From positions 558,001-622,000 of the forward strand of contig CAVRSV010000012.1 in NCBI GenBank assembly GCA_963723965.1: 64,000 bases of DNA. The letters run 5' to 3'. The DNA is from JARRKC01 sp963723965. Its GTDB lineage: Bacteria; Acidobacteriota; UBA6911; RPQK01; JAPXNP01. Positions within the stretch are counted from its first letter, which is position 1; each line of letters begins with the position of its first letter. Position numbers and translations under genes: made by a program. The notes under the pieces were generated by a model. That model saw nothing but the letters and a program-made list of their open reading frames with translations, did no database searches and was not told the origin of the DNA. Shown one piece after another: positions 1 to 7,518 of the stretch.

Positions 1-792
1 GAGAAGAACATGGCCGGAAAGCGAATCGTGGTCGAGGCCTCCGTGCTGCCCGATGACTCCAAGTGGACGCCCGAATCCATGCCGATCGTGATCAGCAGCG
101 CCGAGCTCGGCGACCTGGCGGCCGATTCGCCCAGCCTCGTCGTCGGGTTTCTGGTCAACGAGAGCCACGTGACGATCCGCGGCATCAAGTTCCACGGCTA
201 CCCGCGCCCCAACTCACGCTATTTCCCCATCGGTCGCTTCAATGTGGCCAAGACCGATCTCCGTGTCGAGCAGTGCCTGTTCCTCGGAGACCCGAATGCC
301 GCCCACCTTCAGGTCGGTGTCATCGGCCACGGCGACGGAATCCAGGTCGACCACTGTGTCTTCTACAACGTGAGGAACGCCGTCGTGTTCTGGCAAAGCA
401 ATCGCCCAAAGAGCGGCAACTCCCTCACCCACTGCATCATCTCGGGTGCTCGGCAGAGCGCGGTGTGGACGGCGTGGCCGGACCAGGACTTCACGTTCAA
501 GAACAACATCGTGACCGGATGCAAATTCGTGTGGATCAAGAACGGGGACAACACGTCCGAGTATTCGATCGAGGACAGCGTCGTCGTCGGCAACGAGTTC
601 GAAATGGGCGTCTCCCGTAACGACACGGTGGCCCCCGAGGCATTCGGGCTCCGTGAGAGCGGTGTCGTCAAGTCGGGGAAGGTCGCGCTGCGCCTGGTCG
701 ACCAGCTCGATCAGCCTCTGCCGCACGACTACCTGCAGGTCTTGCCCGGCTCCGCCGGCTACGAGATGGACGCCGGCCTCTTCAAGAAATGA
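1..792 (+). CDS. Right-handed beta-helix (pectate-lyase-like) protein, C-terminal part
   Basis: The frame is open to the left edge of the window (codons for E, K, N precede the first ATG at position 10), so the 5' end is missing. About 263 residues are visible. The chain shows short strand-turn repeats with Asn and Asp at turns (for example GIKFHGYP, VDHCVFYNVRNAVVF, HCIISGARQSAVW, FKNNIVTGCKFVWI, IEDSVVVGNEF). This pattern is typical of parallel beta-helix proteins annotated as right-handed beta-helix repeat or polysaccharide-lyase-like. No catalytic residues can be assigned, so the substrate is unknown. Such proteins are usually secreted, but the N-terminus that would hold a signal peptide is outside the window. 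Confidence 0.7.
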   Translation, partial: EKNMAGKRIVVEASVLPDDSKWTPESMPIVISSAELGDLAADSPSLVVGFLVNESHVTIRGIKFHGYPRPNSRYFPIGRFNVAKTDLRVEQCLFLGDPNAAHLQVGVIGHGDGIQVDHCVFYNVRNAVVFWQSNRPKSGNSLTHCIISGARQSAVWTAWPDQDFTFKNNIVTGCKFVWIKNGDNTSEYSIEDSVVVGNEFEMGVSRNDTVAPEAFGLRESGVVKSGKVALRLVDQLDQPLPHDYLQVLPGSAGYEMDAGLFKK

Positions 793-834
793 CGGGATCG
801 CCCGCTCCCCTGTCGACATGCCTGCCCTGGGGCG

Positions 835-869
835 CGAATCCCGAATCCACGATTCCGAACCTCGAATGT
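835..869. repeat. Degenerate 7-bp tandem array, CGAATCC type
   Basis: Five units in exact 7-bp register: CGAATCC, CGAATCC, ACGATTC, CGAACCT, CGAATGT. The array lies between the beta-helix gene and the terminator downstream of tRNA-Leu. It is one of many such arrays in the window, each with its own unit. Confidence 0.7.
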
Positions 870-937
870 CCGTGAAAGCGGTCGGCACGGCGCCCTTCGT
901 TCGCCTGCGCCACGGGCCGGCCGGACTCCAGATACAG

Positions 938-975
938 ACCCAAAAAGGCCCGGCAGATGCCAGGCCTTTTTGGGT
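938..975 (-). terminator. Rho-independent terminator downstream of tRNA-Leu
   Basis: A 13-bp perfect inverted repeat: ACCCAAAAAGGCC at 938-950 and its complement at 963-975, with a 12-nt loop. An A-run on one side and a T-run on the other make it active in either direction. It sits about 13 bp after the 3' end of the minus-strand tRNA gene and could also serve the plus-strand gene that ends at 792. Confidence 0.85.
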
Positions 976-987
976 TCTCGAACTAAT

Positions 988-1075
988 TGGTGCCGGAGGC
1001 GGGATTTGAACCCGCACACCCTTTCGGGCGCCACCCCCTCAAGATGGTGTGTCTGCCAAGTTCCACCACTCCGGC
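988..1075 (-). tRNA. tRNA-Leu (anticodon GAG), CCA encoded
   Basis: Read on the minus strand it folds as a type II tRNA. The acceptor stem is GCCGGAG/CTCCGGC with discriminator A, followed by an encoded CCA at 990-988. The anticodon stem is CCATC/GGTGG with loop TTGAGGG, giving anticodon GAG (reads CUC/CUU). A long variable arm (CGCCCGAAAGGGTGT) and a T arm with GGTTCAAATCC are present. It follows secG on the same strand by 9 bp, so it may be co-transcribed with the secG-tpiA-pgk-gap run, and is closed by the terminator at 938-975. Confidence 0.95.
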
Positions 1076-1084
1076 ACACAAGGC

Positions 1085-1510
1085 CTACTGGCCGGAACCG
1101 CCGCCCTGGGGAGGATTCGCCTGCTGCGATCCGCCGCCCGATGCCGGCGGCTGAGCCGGGGTCTGGGCCGGCGCTTGAGCCGGTGCCTCAGTCGGCGGCT
1201 GAGCCGGCGTCGACGGCTGTTCGGCCGGCGTCGTCTGCTGGGTCGCGGCCGGCGCCTGCTCCATGATGCTCGATTCTTCCGTGCGTGAATAGAAGATCGC
1301 CAGCCCCAGCGAAGTCACCATGAACACGACTGCTGCAGCTGCCGTCGCCTTGGTCAGAACGGTCGTCGCACTGCGCACCCCGAAGGCGGTCTGGCTCGAC
1401 GTTCCGCCAAAGGCGGACGCGAGGTCGCCGGCCTTGCCGGACTGCAACAGCACGACCAGGATCAGCACCAGAGCCGAAAGCACATGCAGGATCGTCAACA
1501 CAATGAACAT
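1085..1510 (-). CDS. secG: Preprotein translocase subunit SecG
   Basis: A small inner-membrane subunit of SecYEG. Residues 1-25 form the first membrane helix (ILHVLSALVLILVVLLQSGK). The conserved family loop follows with GKAGDLASAFGG and FGVRSATT, then a second helix around residues 55-72. The family core ends near residue 80. The remaining ~60 residues are a Pro/Gln/Ala-rich low-complexity tail ending in Gly-rich sequence, longer than most SecG proteins. It lies 4 bp after tpiA, in the glycolytic run, an arrangement (tpiA-secG) seen in many bacteria. Confidence 0.95.
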   Translation of the reverse strand: MFIVLTILHVLSALVLILVVLLQSGKAGDLASAFGGTSSQTAFGVRSATTVLTKATAAAAVVFMVTSLGLAIFYSRTEESSIMEQAPAATQQTTPAEQPSTPAQPPTEAPAQAPAQTPAQPPASGGGSQQANPPQGGGSGQ

Positions 1511-1514
1511 GTTT

Positions 1515-2267
1515 CTAATACTTCACGATTTGCGCAAAGGACTCGGCATCCAGACTTGCTCCGCCGACCAGTGCGCCGTCAATATCGGGTTGTGCCATCA
1601 GTTCCGCGATGTTGCCCGGCTTGACGCTTCCACCATAGAGGATGCGCAACCCTTCGGCGAGCGCCTCCGAATAGGTGTCCCGAAGCCAGCCGCGAATCAT
1701 GGCGTGAACTTCTTCGGCGACTTCGGGAGTCGCCGTACGACCAGTACCGATTGCCCACACTGGTTCGTAAGCGATGATGATACGAGATACCTCATCCTCT
1801 GTCAATTCAGCGAGACCGCGCCGCAACTGGCCCAGAATCACGTCTTCGACCCGGTCGGCCTCGCGCTGGTCGAGCGTTTCGCCGACGCAGAGGATGGGTG
1901 TCAGAGAGGTCCCGAGAACCTTGGACAGCTTGCGACCAATCGACTCGTCGTCCTCCAGGAAATACTGCCGGCGTTCCGAGTGTCCGAGGATCACGTATTG
2001 ACAACTGCAGTCCTGCAGCATGCCGACCGAGATCTCTCCCGTGTAAGCGCCTTCGTCTTCCCAGTGCACGTTTTGCGCACCCAGCTGGATCGTCGAACCC
2101 TCCAGCGCCTTCGCCGCGGCCGCCAGGCCGGTGAAGGTGGGGCAAACCACCACCTCCACCGCCTGATGACCGTCTACCTTCTGGCGAAGCCCCTGGATGG
2201 TACGGACCACCTCGGACTGGGTCTTGTACATCTTCCAGTTTCCAGCAATCACAGGCTTCCGCGCCAT
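1515..2267 (-). CDS. tpiA: Triose-phosphate isomerase
   Basis: Interconverts dihydroxyacetone phosphate and glyceraldehyde 3-phosphate in the cytosol. The 250-residue length is standard for the TIM barrel. The substrate Lys motif GNWKM is at residues 10-14, the electrophilic His lies in ILGHSERR, and the catalytic Glu in AYEPVWAIGTG, where the lid loop begins. The phosphate-binding LYGGSV and GALVGGASL motifs are near the C-terminus. A GGTGGAG ribosome site precedes the ATG. It sits 10 bp after pgk and 4 bp before secG. Confidence 0.98.
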   Translation of the reverse strand: MARKPVIAGNWKMYKTQSEVVRTIQGLRQKVDGHQAVEVVVCPTFTGLAAAAKALEGSTIQLGAQNVHWEDEGAYTGEISVGMLQDCSCQYVILGHSERRQYFLEDDESIGRKLSKVLGTSLTPILCVGETLDQREADRVEDVILGQLRRGLAELTEDEVSRIIIAYEPVWAIGTGRTATPEVAEEVHAMIRGWLRDTYSEALAEGLRILYGGSVKPGNIAELMAQPDIDGALVGGASLDAESFAQIVKY

Positions 2268-2277
2268 TACTCCACCT

Positions 2278-3477
2278 TTACTTGTCGGTCAGGACCGCGA
2301 TACCGGGAAGCTGCTTGCCCGAGAGGAACTCGAGCGAAGCACCCCCACCCGTTGAGATGTGCGAGATCTTGTCGGCGACGCCCGCCTTCTTGACGGCCGA
2401 GACAGAGTCGCCGCCGCCCACGAGGCTGTACGCGCCGCTGGCCGCCACGGCTTCGGCGATGCCCAGGGTCCCCTTGGCAAACTGCTCGATTTCGAACACG
2501 CCGAGGGGTCCGTTCCAGATCACGGTCCGGGCTCCCACGAGCTTGGACTTGAACTCCGCAATGGTCCGGGGACCAATGTCCAGGCCCATCCAGTCTCCGG
2601 GAATCGCATCCGCGCCGACGACGCGGGATTCCACTCCGACTTCGAGGCGAGGCGCCGCGACAATGTCGACGGGAAGAGCGAAATCGACGCCTTTCCTGCG
2701 GGCCTCGTCGAGAAAGCTCTGAGCCACATCCAGCTTGTCCGCTTCGAGCAGGGACTTGCCGATCTCGCGACCCTGGGCCTTGAAAAAGGTGAACGCCATT
2801 CCGCCGCCCAGCAGAATCCGATCCGCCAGCTTGAGGAAATTCTCGATCACCTCGATCTTGTCGGAGACTTTGGCGCCGCCGAAGATCGCCACCACCGGCT
2901 TCTCGGCCCCGAACAGAACGCGCGAGAGCGCTTCCAGTTCTCGGTCGATCAGCAGCCCCGCCGCGCCCTTCCCCAGCACCTGCGGAACTCCGACGGTGGA
3001 GGCATGGGCCCGGTGAGCCGTGCCGAAAGCGTCATTGACGTACTCGTCGGCCAGGCTCGCGAGCTTCCCGGCGAACTCGGGGTCATTCTTGGTCTCGCCG
3101 TTGTAGAAGCGGACATTCTCGAGGACCAGGACCTGTCCCCGCCCGAGTGCGTCGACCGCCGCGGAGACCTTGTCTCCGACGCAGTCGTCCACGAAGCCCA
3201 CCTCCTCTCCGAGGAGCTGCCCGAGACGACGGGCTACCGGCGCCAGCGAGAACTCCGGCTTTCGTTCACCCTTGGGCCGGCCCAGATGGGACGCCAGGAT
3301 GACTCGGCCCCCCTTCTCCTTGACCAGCCGGATGGTGGGCAGAGCGGCCTGGATCCGAGTGTCGTCTCCCACTTCGCCGTCACTGACGGGAACGTTGAAG
3401 TCGACCCGGATGAAGACCCGCTTGCCGTCGAGATCCAGATCGCGCACCGACTTCTTGGGTCTCATTTTCTCAACCAT
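2278..3477 (-). CDS. pgk: Phosphoglycerate kinase
   Basis: Transfers phosphate from 1,3-bisphosphoglycerate to ADP. The 399 residues match the usual ~390-400. N-domain signatures are visible: VFIRVDFNVP (residues ~20-29), SHLGRPKG, and LENVRFYNGETKND. C-domain signatures are GGAKVSDKI, GGGMAFTFFKAQG, WNGPLGVFE and the nucleotide-binding GGGDSVSAV with STGGGASLE. The start is either at MVEKM or at the second Met (MRPKKS) four codons on. It lies 4 bp after gap. Confidence 0.98.
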   Translation of the reverse strand: MVEKMRPKKSVRDLDLDGKRVFIRVDFNVPVSDGEVGDDTRIQAALPTIRLVKEKGGRVILASHLGRPKGERKPEFSLAPVARRLGQLLGEEVGFVDDCVGDKVSAAVDALGRGQVLVLENVRFYNGETKNDPEFAGKLASLADEYVNDAFGTAHRAHASTVGVPQVLGKGAAGLLIDRELEALSRVLFGAEKPVVAIFGGAKVSDKIEVIENFLKLADRILLGGGMAFTFFKAQGREIGKSLLEADKLDVAQSFLDEARRKGVDFALPVDIVAAPRLEVGVESRVVGADAIPGDWMGLDIGPRTIAEFKSKLVGARTVIWNGPLGVFEIEQFAKGTLGIAEAVAASGAYSLVGGGDSVSAVKKAGVADKISHISTGGGASLEFLSGKQLPGIAVLTDK

Positions 3478-3481
3478 GACA

Positions 3482-4489
3482 TTACAGCCTCGCTGCTACG
3501 TACCCGACGAGATCCACGATCCGAGAGGAGTAGCCCCACTCGTTGTCGTACCAGGAAAGGATCTTGACCAGATTGGGCTCGCCCACCTTCGTGAACATGG
3601 CATCGAAGATCGACGAATGGGGATTCTTCACGAAATCGACCGAGACCAGATCCTCGTCGGAGTACTGCAGGATCCCCTTCAGCGGTCCCTCGGCGGCCCG
3701 CTTCATGGCCGCATTCACCGCCTCGGCCGATGCCGGCTTCTCCACGATGGCGGTTAGGTCGACCACCGAAACGGTCGGCGTGGGCACGCGGATCGCGAAT
3801 CCGTCCAGACGTCCGTTCAGTTCGGGCAGGACCAGTCCCACCGCGGCGGCGGCGCCGGTGGTGGTGGGAATCATCGACAGGGCCGCGGCCCGGGCGCGCC
3901 GCAGATCCTTGTGGGGCAGGTCGAGGATCTTCTGGTCGTTCGTGTAGCTGTGGATGGTGGTCATGAGGCCCTTCTGAATGCCGAAGGTCTCGTGCAACAC
4001 CTTGGCCACCGGAGCCAGACAGTTGGTCGTGCAGCTGGCGTTGGAGATCACCGTGTGGTGGGCCGGATCATACTTCTCCTCGTTGACCCCCATGCAGACC
4101 GTCACATCCGGGCCCTTGGCGGGAGCCGTGATGATGACTTTCTTGACGGAACCACGAACGTGCTTCAGGGCGTCTTCCTTCTTGCGGAACAGGCCCGTCC
4201 CCTCGATGACGATTTCGGCGCCCAGATCCGGCCAGGGAATCTGACCGGGATCACGCTCGGCGAAGACCCGGATCTTGTCGCCGTTGACCGTGATGGAGTC
4301 CCCTTCGACTCGGACCTCTCCCGCGAAATGTCCGTACAGGGAATCGTGCTTGAAAAGATGGGCCAGTGTCTTGGCGTCAGTAATATCGTTGATCGCCACG
4401 AAATCGAGGTCCGCCCCCGACTCCTTGGCGGCACGGAGAACGTTCCGTCCAATTCTTCCAAACCCGTTGATTGCGACCTTCGTTGCCAT
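3482..4489 (-). CDS. gap: Glyceraldehyde-3-phosphate dehydrogenase
   Basis: Oxidises glyceraldehyde 3-phosphate with NAD(P) and phosphate. I place the start at MATKVAINGFGRIGR because this is the family N-terminus with the Rossmann GFGRIGR. A strong AGGAGG site lies 8 nt upstream (sequence CAGGAGGAGTACTCGA). The frame stays open to 4594, but that extension is not homologous. The catalytic Cys is in SNASCTTNCLAP, the catalytic His in TTIHSYTNDQ, and the C-terminal WYDNEWGYS motif is present. The protein is 335 residues. It heads the gap-pgk-tpiA-secG-tRNA run. Confidence 0.98.
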   Translation of the reverse strand: MATKVAINGFGRIGRNVLRAAKESGADLDFVAINDITDAKTLAHLFKHDSLYGHFAGEVRVEGDSITVNGDKIRVFAERDPGQIPWPDLGAEIVIEGTGLFRKKEDALKHVRGSVKKVIITAPAKGPDVTVCMGVNEEKYDPAHHTVISNASCTTNCLAPVAKVLHETFGIQKGLMTTIHSYTNDQKILDLPHKDLRRARAAALSMIPTTTGAAAAVGLVLPELNGRLDGFAIRVPTPTVSVVDLTAIVEKPASAEAVNAAMKRAAEGPLKGILQYSDEDLVSVDFVKNPHSSIFDAMFTKVGEPNLVKILSWYDNEWGYSSRIVDLVGYVAARL

Positions 4490-4810
4490 TCGAGTACTCC
4501 TCCTGCTTCGGCTTTCCTTATCGTTTGTGTCCAGCGCTCGAGAAGCCGATCCATCTTCGAGCACACCCAACTTCGCTCTCGGAAACAGCTGCAATTCTAT
4601 CGGGAAGACCCTTGTAGAACAACATTTTGGGACCCGGGGGAGGCGAGATTTGAGATTTGAGATTTGAGATCTACGATTTACGATTTGGTGACGGGCTTCC
4701 GCGGGCCTGCTATTGCCGTGCGGGACCGGCGTGACGCGTTATGCCGGACTGACCCGCTCGCCAATACCAGCGGAGACCGCCACCAAATCGTAAATCTCAA
4801 ATCTCAAATC
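4490..4810. other. Spacer upstream of gap, mostly occupied by an inverted-repeat element
   Basis: 321 bp without a gene. 4490-4640 should hold the gap promoter, though no clear -35/-10 pair is obvious to me. 4645-4819 is the paired heptad element described separately. Confidence 0.6.
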
Positions 4811-4819
4811 TCAAATCCC
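4645..4819. repeat. Paired inverted 7-bp arrays (GAGATTT type) around a GC-rich core
   Basis: Left arm 4645-4686: six units in register (GAGATTT x3, GAGATCT, ACGATTT x2) followed by GGTG. Right arm 4781-4819: CACC, then AAATCGT, AAATCTC x3, AAATCCC. The arms are reverse complements of each other except for one extra unit plus a few bases on the left. The 94-bp core is GC-rich and partly self-complementary. The right arm contains the stop codon (TGA, 4813-4811) of the acyltransferase gene. Confidence 0.9.
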
Positions 4820-5743
4820 GTAAAGGTCTCGTCCGTCGGGTTGGGTTCGGAAGCGTCGGTGTCCCCAGAGCCAGCAGTGCGGGAACTCCCGAATCACCGC
4901 CTCGATGAAACCGTTGAACCGGGTCGTATTGTGGATCACGTCCTGTTCGCGGGAGCCGGTCGACTCGGCATGCAGCGGAGGATAGAAGCGCATCCGATAT
5001 CGACCTCGAGATTCGGCGGGAACGAGAAAGGCGGGAACGACGGGGGCACCGGTCTTCATCGACAACAGCGCGACCGAACTCGTGGTGCAAGCCGGTATGC
5101 CGAACAAGGGAGCATAGACTCCGTCCTTCTCCTGAACGTTTTGATCGACCAGCAGGCCGACGGCTTCGCCCCGATGGAGCTCGCGCAGCATCTCCCGCAG
5201 CGAGCCCTGCTTGGGGATCACACGGTTTCCGAAACGGGTCCGGATCCGGGTCATCCAGCCGTCGAGGTAGGGGTTGTCGAGGGGCCGGACCACGAAGCTC
5301 AGCGGGCGTTCCCTCAGTGCGTGGGCCTGCGGAAGGAGTTCCCAACTGCTGATATGGGCCGTCAGGAAGAGCACGCCCCGGCCCTCATCCCGCGCAAGCC
5401 GATAGTTCTCGACGCCGCGGCCCGGTTCGTAGTTGACCCGGCGATGGATGTCGTCCCCCGAGACTCGGGTCAGCCGGCTCAGTTCGGCGACGTGGCCCGC
5501 GATCTGCGCGTAACTTCGTTCGAGAACCTTCGTCCGCCACTCGTCGGACTTCTCGGGAAAAGCCAGGCGGAGGTTGGTCATGCCGATGCGGCGATGGCGG
5601 ACATCACGCCGGTAGACGAGTCGGCCGAGCATTTGGCAGATGGTGGTGGACAGTCCGAGGGGCAACAACGAGAGCGATCCCAGGACCCCACGGGCCGCCA
5701 GGTACCAAAGCAGGTCGGGTGATTCGCGTCGGGTGTCCGTCAC
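4811..5743 (-). CDS. LpxL/HtrB-family lysophospholipid (lipid A) acyltransferase
   Basis: Probably transfers a secondary acyl chain in lipid A or a related lysophospholipid at the inner membrane. The family catalytic HX4[DE] motif is seen as AHISSWEL, and SLREMLRELHRGEAVGLLVDQN plus the downstream PLFGIPACTTSSVALLSMKTGAPVVP are typical of the family. The N-terminal hydrophobic segment is LGSLSLLPLGLSTTICQML. The GTG at 5743 (VTDTRRESPD) is taken as start because upstream in-frame sequence is Arg-rich and overlaps egtD. This gives 310 residues. The stop codon lies inside a heptad repeat, so the last residues (GRDLYGI) may not be ancestral. It is last gene of a three-gene operon. Confidence 0.88.
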   Translation of the reverse strand: MTDTRRESPDLLWYLAARGVLGSLSLLPLGLSTTICQMLGRLVYRRDVRHRRIGMTNLRLAFPEKSDEWRTKVLERSYAQIAGHVAELSRLTRVSGDDIHRRVNYEPGRGVENYRLARDEGRGVLFLTAHISSWELLPQAHALRERPLSFVVRPLDNPYLDGWMTRIRTRFGNRVIPKQGSLREMLRELHRGEAVGLLVDQNVQEKDGVYAPLFGIPACTTSSVALLSMKTGAPVVPAFLVPAESRGRYRMRFYPPLHAESTGSREQDVIHNTTRFNGFIEAVIREFPHCWLWGHRRFRTQPDGRDLYGI

Positions 5744-5769
5744 CGGTGGCCCAGCCTCTTTCGATGCCC

Positions 5770-6795
5770 TCACACTCGCCGAAACAGCAGCAGAGAAAAG
5801 ACCCGGCCGGCATCGGCGTACTCTCCGACGAGATCGACGCCGAAAGCGGTGATCTGTTCGGCGAGACGGCGAGACTCGAACTTGCGGCTCACCTCGACGA
5901 GTATCGGATCCCCTTCCTCCCAGCACAGGGTCCGGCCGATGGAGCGAAACCGGGCACAACCGGGCCGGAGGGCCCGGACCCACATCTCCATCTGCTGCCA
6001 GGACTCGTTGAAAACCGGCGCATATTCGAAATCGGCGGGATCGAAATCGCCGTCGACCAGGGCGTTGATGCAGTTGAAAACGTTGAGAATGAAGGCTCGA
6101 GTGATGCCCGCAGGATCGTTATAGGCCCGTTCGATGAGCCCCCGCTCCTTCAGTCCGTCCACCCCCAGCAGGAAGAGGTCGTCCGGTCCCAGCGCGCTGG
6201 TGACGGACGACAGGAACTGCACCAGCTCCGTCCGGGGAAAGTTCCCCAGGCTGCTGCCCAGAAAGAGGACCAGCTTGGGCAGGGCCGGATCCAGATCAGG
6301 CAGCGCGTCTTCGAGGGCCCCGTGCAGCCCCAGGAACCGGAGATCCGGATAATCCCGCCGGAGTGCATCGCGGGATGCCTGCAGGGCGCTCCGGCTCACG
6401 TCGATGGGTACGAACGTTCCTCCCTCTCCGCCGCCCAGCATGGCCTCAATGAGATGACGCGTCTTGACCGAGGAGCCGGCCCCGATTTCGACCAGGTAGC
6501 GGACCTCGAACCTGCGCATGATCCCATCCGCGTTCTCCCGCAGGATCGTGTTTTCGGTGCGCGTCAGATAGTACTCGGGCAGCGCGCTGATGCGCTCGAA
6601 CAATTCGGAACCGCGTTCATCGTAGAGGAAGCGAGCTTCGAGCCAGCGGGGCTGATCCGTCAAGGTGCGGAAAATGCGCTCGGCCAACACCTCCTCGCGC
6701 GCCGGGGGCCGGGACCAGATCCCATCCTCGACGAAAGTCCAGTTCCGACAGGCTTCTTCCTTCAGCACACTGCAGACGCTGCGAACGTCCTCCAC
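5770..6795 (-). CDS. egtD: EgtD-like histidine N-alpha-methyltransferase
   Basis: EgtD trimethylates the alpha-amino group of histidine with three SAM to give hercynine, the first step of ergothioneine synthesis. Family signatures are clear: RFLYDERGSELFERIS and LPEYYLTRTE near the N-terminus, the SAM site LVEIGAGSSVKTRHLI, FLGSSLGNF, LLGVDGLKE with AYNDPAG, and the late VEVS motif. The last carries the Glu and Ser (E-x-S) that bind the substrate amino group in studied EgtD enzymes. The length of 341 is slightly above the usual ~320. No egtB, the partner sulfoxide synthase, is in the window, so another histidine-betaine role is possible. It is 1 bp from the thioesterase gene. Confidence 0.85.
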   Translation of the reverse strand: MEDVRSVCSVLKEEACRNWTFVEDGIWSRPPAREEVLAERIFRTLTDQPRWLEARFLYDERGSELFERISALPEYYLTRTENTILRENADGIMRRFEVRYLVEIGAGSSVKTRHLIEAMLGGGEGGTFVPIDVSRSALQASRDALRRDYPDLRFLGLHGALEDALPDLDPALPKLVLFLGSSLGNFPRTELVQFLSSVTSALGPDDLFLLGVDGLKERGLIERAYNDPAGITRAFILNVFNCINALVDGDFDPADFEYAPVFNESWQQMEMWVRALRPGCARFRSIGRTLCWEEGDPILVEVSRKFESRRLAEQITAFGVDLVGEYADAGRVFSLLLFRRV

Positions 6796-6796
6796 T

Positions 6797-7252
6797 TCAC
6801 ACCTCCGTCGCTGGCGGCTCGGTGACGGGACCCCCGAATGTGCCGGGTTTCAGAAACCGGCGGTATGCCTCGGGCAAGGCCTTCGGCCGACCGTCGTCTC
6901 CGGTGAAGAGGTGGCGGGTAAAGCCACTGGCGACCAGGCGTCCCTGCCCGTCGAGCACCTGATAGTCGAAGGTCACGGCCCGGCTCCGGAATTCCGTCAC
7001 CCGGGTTCGCACCACGAAACCGTCATCATAGCTCAGAGAGCGATGGTACCTGCAGACGGTCTCGATAACGGGGAGAAAGGTCCGGGTCTCCCTTTCCAGC
7101 TCGGCATAGCTGAATCCTCGCGCCTTGCAGAAGCTGGTCCGCGCAACCTCGAACCAGACGAAGTAATTGGCATAGTAGGCCCGGCCCATCTGGTCGGTCT
7201 CAGCGTAGCGCACGCAGAGGGGGACGTCGACATAGTCGCAGCCATGCATCAT
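6797..7252 (-). CDS. YbgC/FcbC-type hotdog acyl-CoA thioesterase
   Basis: A 151-residue single hotdog domain. It carries the family signature around the catalytic Asp, RYAETDQMGRAYYANYFVWFE (Asp in AETDQMG), then the helix with ARTSF and the later strand VTFDYQVLDGQGRLVASG. Members hydrolyse short- or aromatic acyl-CoA thioesters in the cytosol. The substrate here is unknown. It is the first gene of the operon thioesterase-egtD-acyltransferase, with only 1 bp to egtD. The start may be either of two adjacent Met codons. Confidence 0.88.
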   Translation of the reverse strand: MMHGCDYVDVPLCVRYAETDQMGRAYYANYFVWFEVARTSFCKARGFSYAELERETRTFLPVIETVCRYHRSLSYDDGFVVRTRVTEFRSRAVTFDYQVLDGQGRLVASGFTRHLFTGDDGRPKALPEAYRRFLKPGTFGGPVTEPPATEV

Positions 7253-7467
7253 CGGTGATGGTAGCGGATCGGGAAGAGCGATGAAAGCCGGAGGTCCGGT
7301 TCGCAGCCGAACCCTGGGGAGCCGGACAAGAGCGCGAACATCGCGACTTCAACCTGGGTCATAGTCCGGTGTGGGATCATCGGTCTTTCATGCTCTGCTC
7401 GAACCGGCCGAGACACCCGCGCGGGGGGCTGGAAGCCTGGAGCACTCTCGCGGCCAGAGGCCGCGCT

Positions 7468-7488
7468 CGAAACCCGAAACCCGAAACT
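7468..7488. repeat. Short 7-bp tandem array, CGAAACC type
   Basis: Three units in register (CGAAACC, CGAAACC, CGAAACT), 30 bp upstream of the radical SAM start codon. Just upstream is a small GC-rich hairpin (GCGGCC/GGCCGC at 7450-7464). The 266-bp gap 7253-7518 otherwise shows no gene. Confidence 0.55.
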
Positions 7489-7518
7489 GCTATCGTGGGT
7501 GAGCGAAGGCTGTCTACC

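Noticed and set aside
2359..3567. 402-codon plus-strand frame over pgk
   Set aside because: Antisense shadow of a highly conserved glycolytic gene.
4490..4594. N-terminal extension of the gap frame
   Set aside because: Not homologous to GAPDH, and a strong ribosome site stands before the ATG at 4489.
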